A program made the translations under genes and the position numbers. This document shows, piece after piece, positions 6,536 to 6,729 of a DNA stretch of 6,729 nt (positions are counted from its first letter, which is position 1; the number at the start of each line of letters is the position of its first letter). Source of the stretch: an uncultured Verrucomicrobiales bacterium (lineage in GTDB: Bacteria; Verrucomicrobiota; Verrucomicrobiia; Verrucomicrobiales; DEV007); NCBI GenBank assembly GCA_937893785.1, contig CALCSP010000772.1:1-6729 (forward strand), in the 5' to 3' direction. Below the pieces are notes generated by a model. It worked only from the letters and a program-made list of their open reading frames with translations, had not been told where the DNA came from and did not search any database.

Positions 6536-6729
6536 ATGGACGAACTCAACGATCTTTACCAGGAAATCATCCTCAGCCATAACAAGCGACCCCGCAATGA
6601 TGGTGTGCTTGATCCATGCAGTCACAAGGCTGAAGGCTTCAACCCATTATGTGGAGACAAATCCAGTGTATTTCTGCGTAAGCCCGGCGACAACATTGAG
6701 GAAATCACCTGCCAGACCGAAGGTTGCGC
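6536..6729 (+). CDS. sufU: SufU-type sulfur acceptor / Fe-S assembly protein, N-terminal part
   Basis: The first 64 residues are present and the gene runs off the right edge. The sequence matches the SufU/IscU-like fold: LYQEIILSHNKRPRNDGVL (7-25), AEGFNPLCGD (32-41), and EEITCQTEGC (55-64). Cys39, Asp41 and Cys64 match the conserved ligand positions of SufU, where Cys-Asp-Cys-Cys bind zinc. The last Cys is beyond the window. SufU accepts persulfide sulfur from SufS, and the LCGD and EGFNPLCGD forms and adjacency to sufS favour SufU over IscU or NifU. The C-terminal part that would separate these firmly (including the insertion typical of SufU and the last cysteine) is missing. The ATG at 6536 is the only start in this frame after the sufS stop, and the frame is the same as that of sufS. 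The 21-bp spacer has no Shine-Dalgarno sequence, so translation may depend on coupling with sufS. Confidence 0.9.
   Translation, partial: MDELNDLYQEIILSHNKRPRNDGVLDPCSHKAEGFNPLCGDKSSVFLRKPGDNIEEITCQTEGC

Overview
The window reads as ordinary chromosomal DNA from a member of the Verrucomicrobiota or a close PVC-group relative. This is inferred from gene content, with no database search. It holds a transglutaminase-type protein, a lamin-tail-domain protein ending in an FYRL-type C-terminus, a Tat-exported xylose-isomerase-like TIM-barrel protein ending in the HPVPRGIPILPT block, and a secreted phosphoesterase of the 'SHVVK..WP.RP / GEGCWGAPLR' kind. I recall all of these as common in Verrucomicrobiota and Planctomycetota. 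Base composition looks moderate and even, and I saw no RNA gene, insertion sequence, CRISPR array or phage gene.

Left part (1-1844, minus strand): three genes point left, in transcription order a secreted lamin-tail-domain protein, a DCC/DUF393 thiol-disulfide protein, and a secreted transglutaminase-family protein cut by the window edge. Gaps are 72 and 60 bp, so they may be co-transcribed. Divergent from them (1934-4120, plus strand) are a polytopic membrane protein that looks like two fused DoxX-like four-helix units and, 24 bp further on, a secreted metallophosphoesterase. The 89-bp divergent spacer carries a perfect 11-bp tandem repeat.

Right part: a minus-strand Tat-exported sugar-phosphate isomerase/epimerase-like gene converges on the phosphoesterase. 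A 181-bp divergent spacer separates it from sufS, which is followed after 21 bp by the start of sufU. These two form a cysteine desulfurase and sulfur-acceptor pair for Fe-S cluster assembly. SufS takes sulfur from cysteine and SufU accepts the persulfide. The sufBCD scaffold genes are not upstream here.

Most genes on the left encode exported or membrane proteins of unproven substrate, and only sufS/sufU have a well-fixed cellular role. I did not find a clear undescribed system. The most notable points are the internally duplicated membrane protein, the altered metal-binding set of the phosphoesterase, the tandem repeat in the divergent spacer, and the general lack of Shine-Dalgarno sequences.
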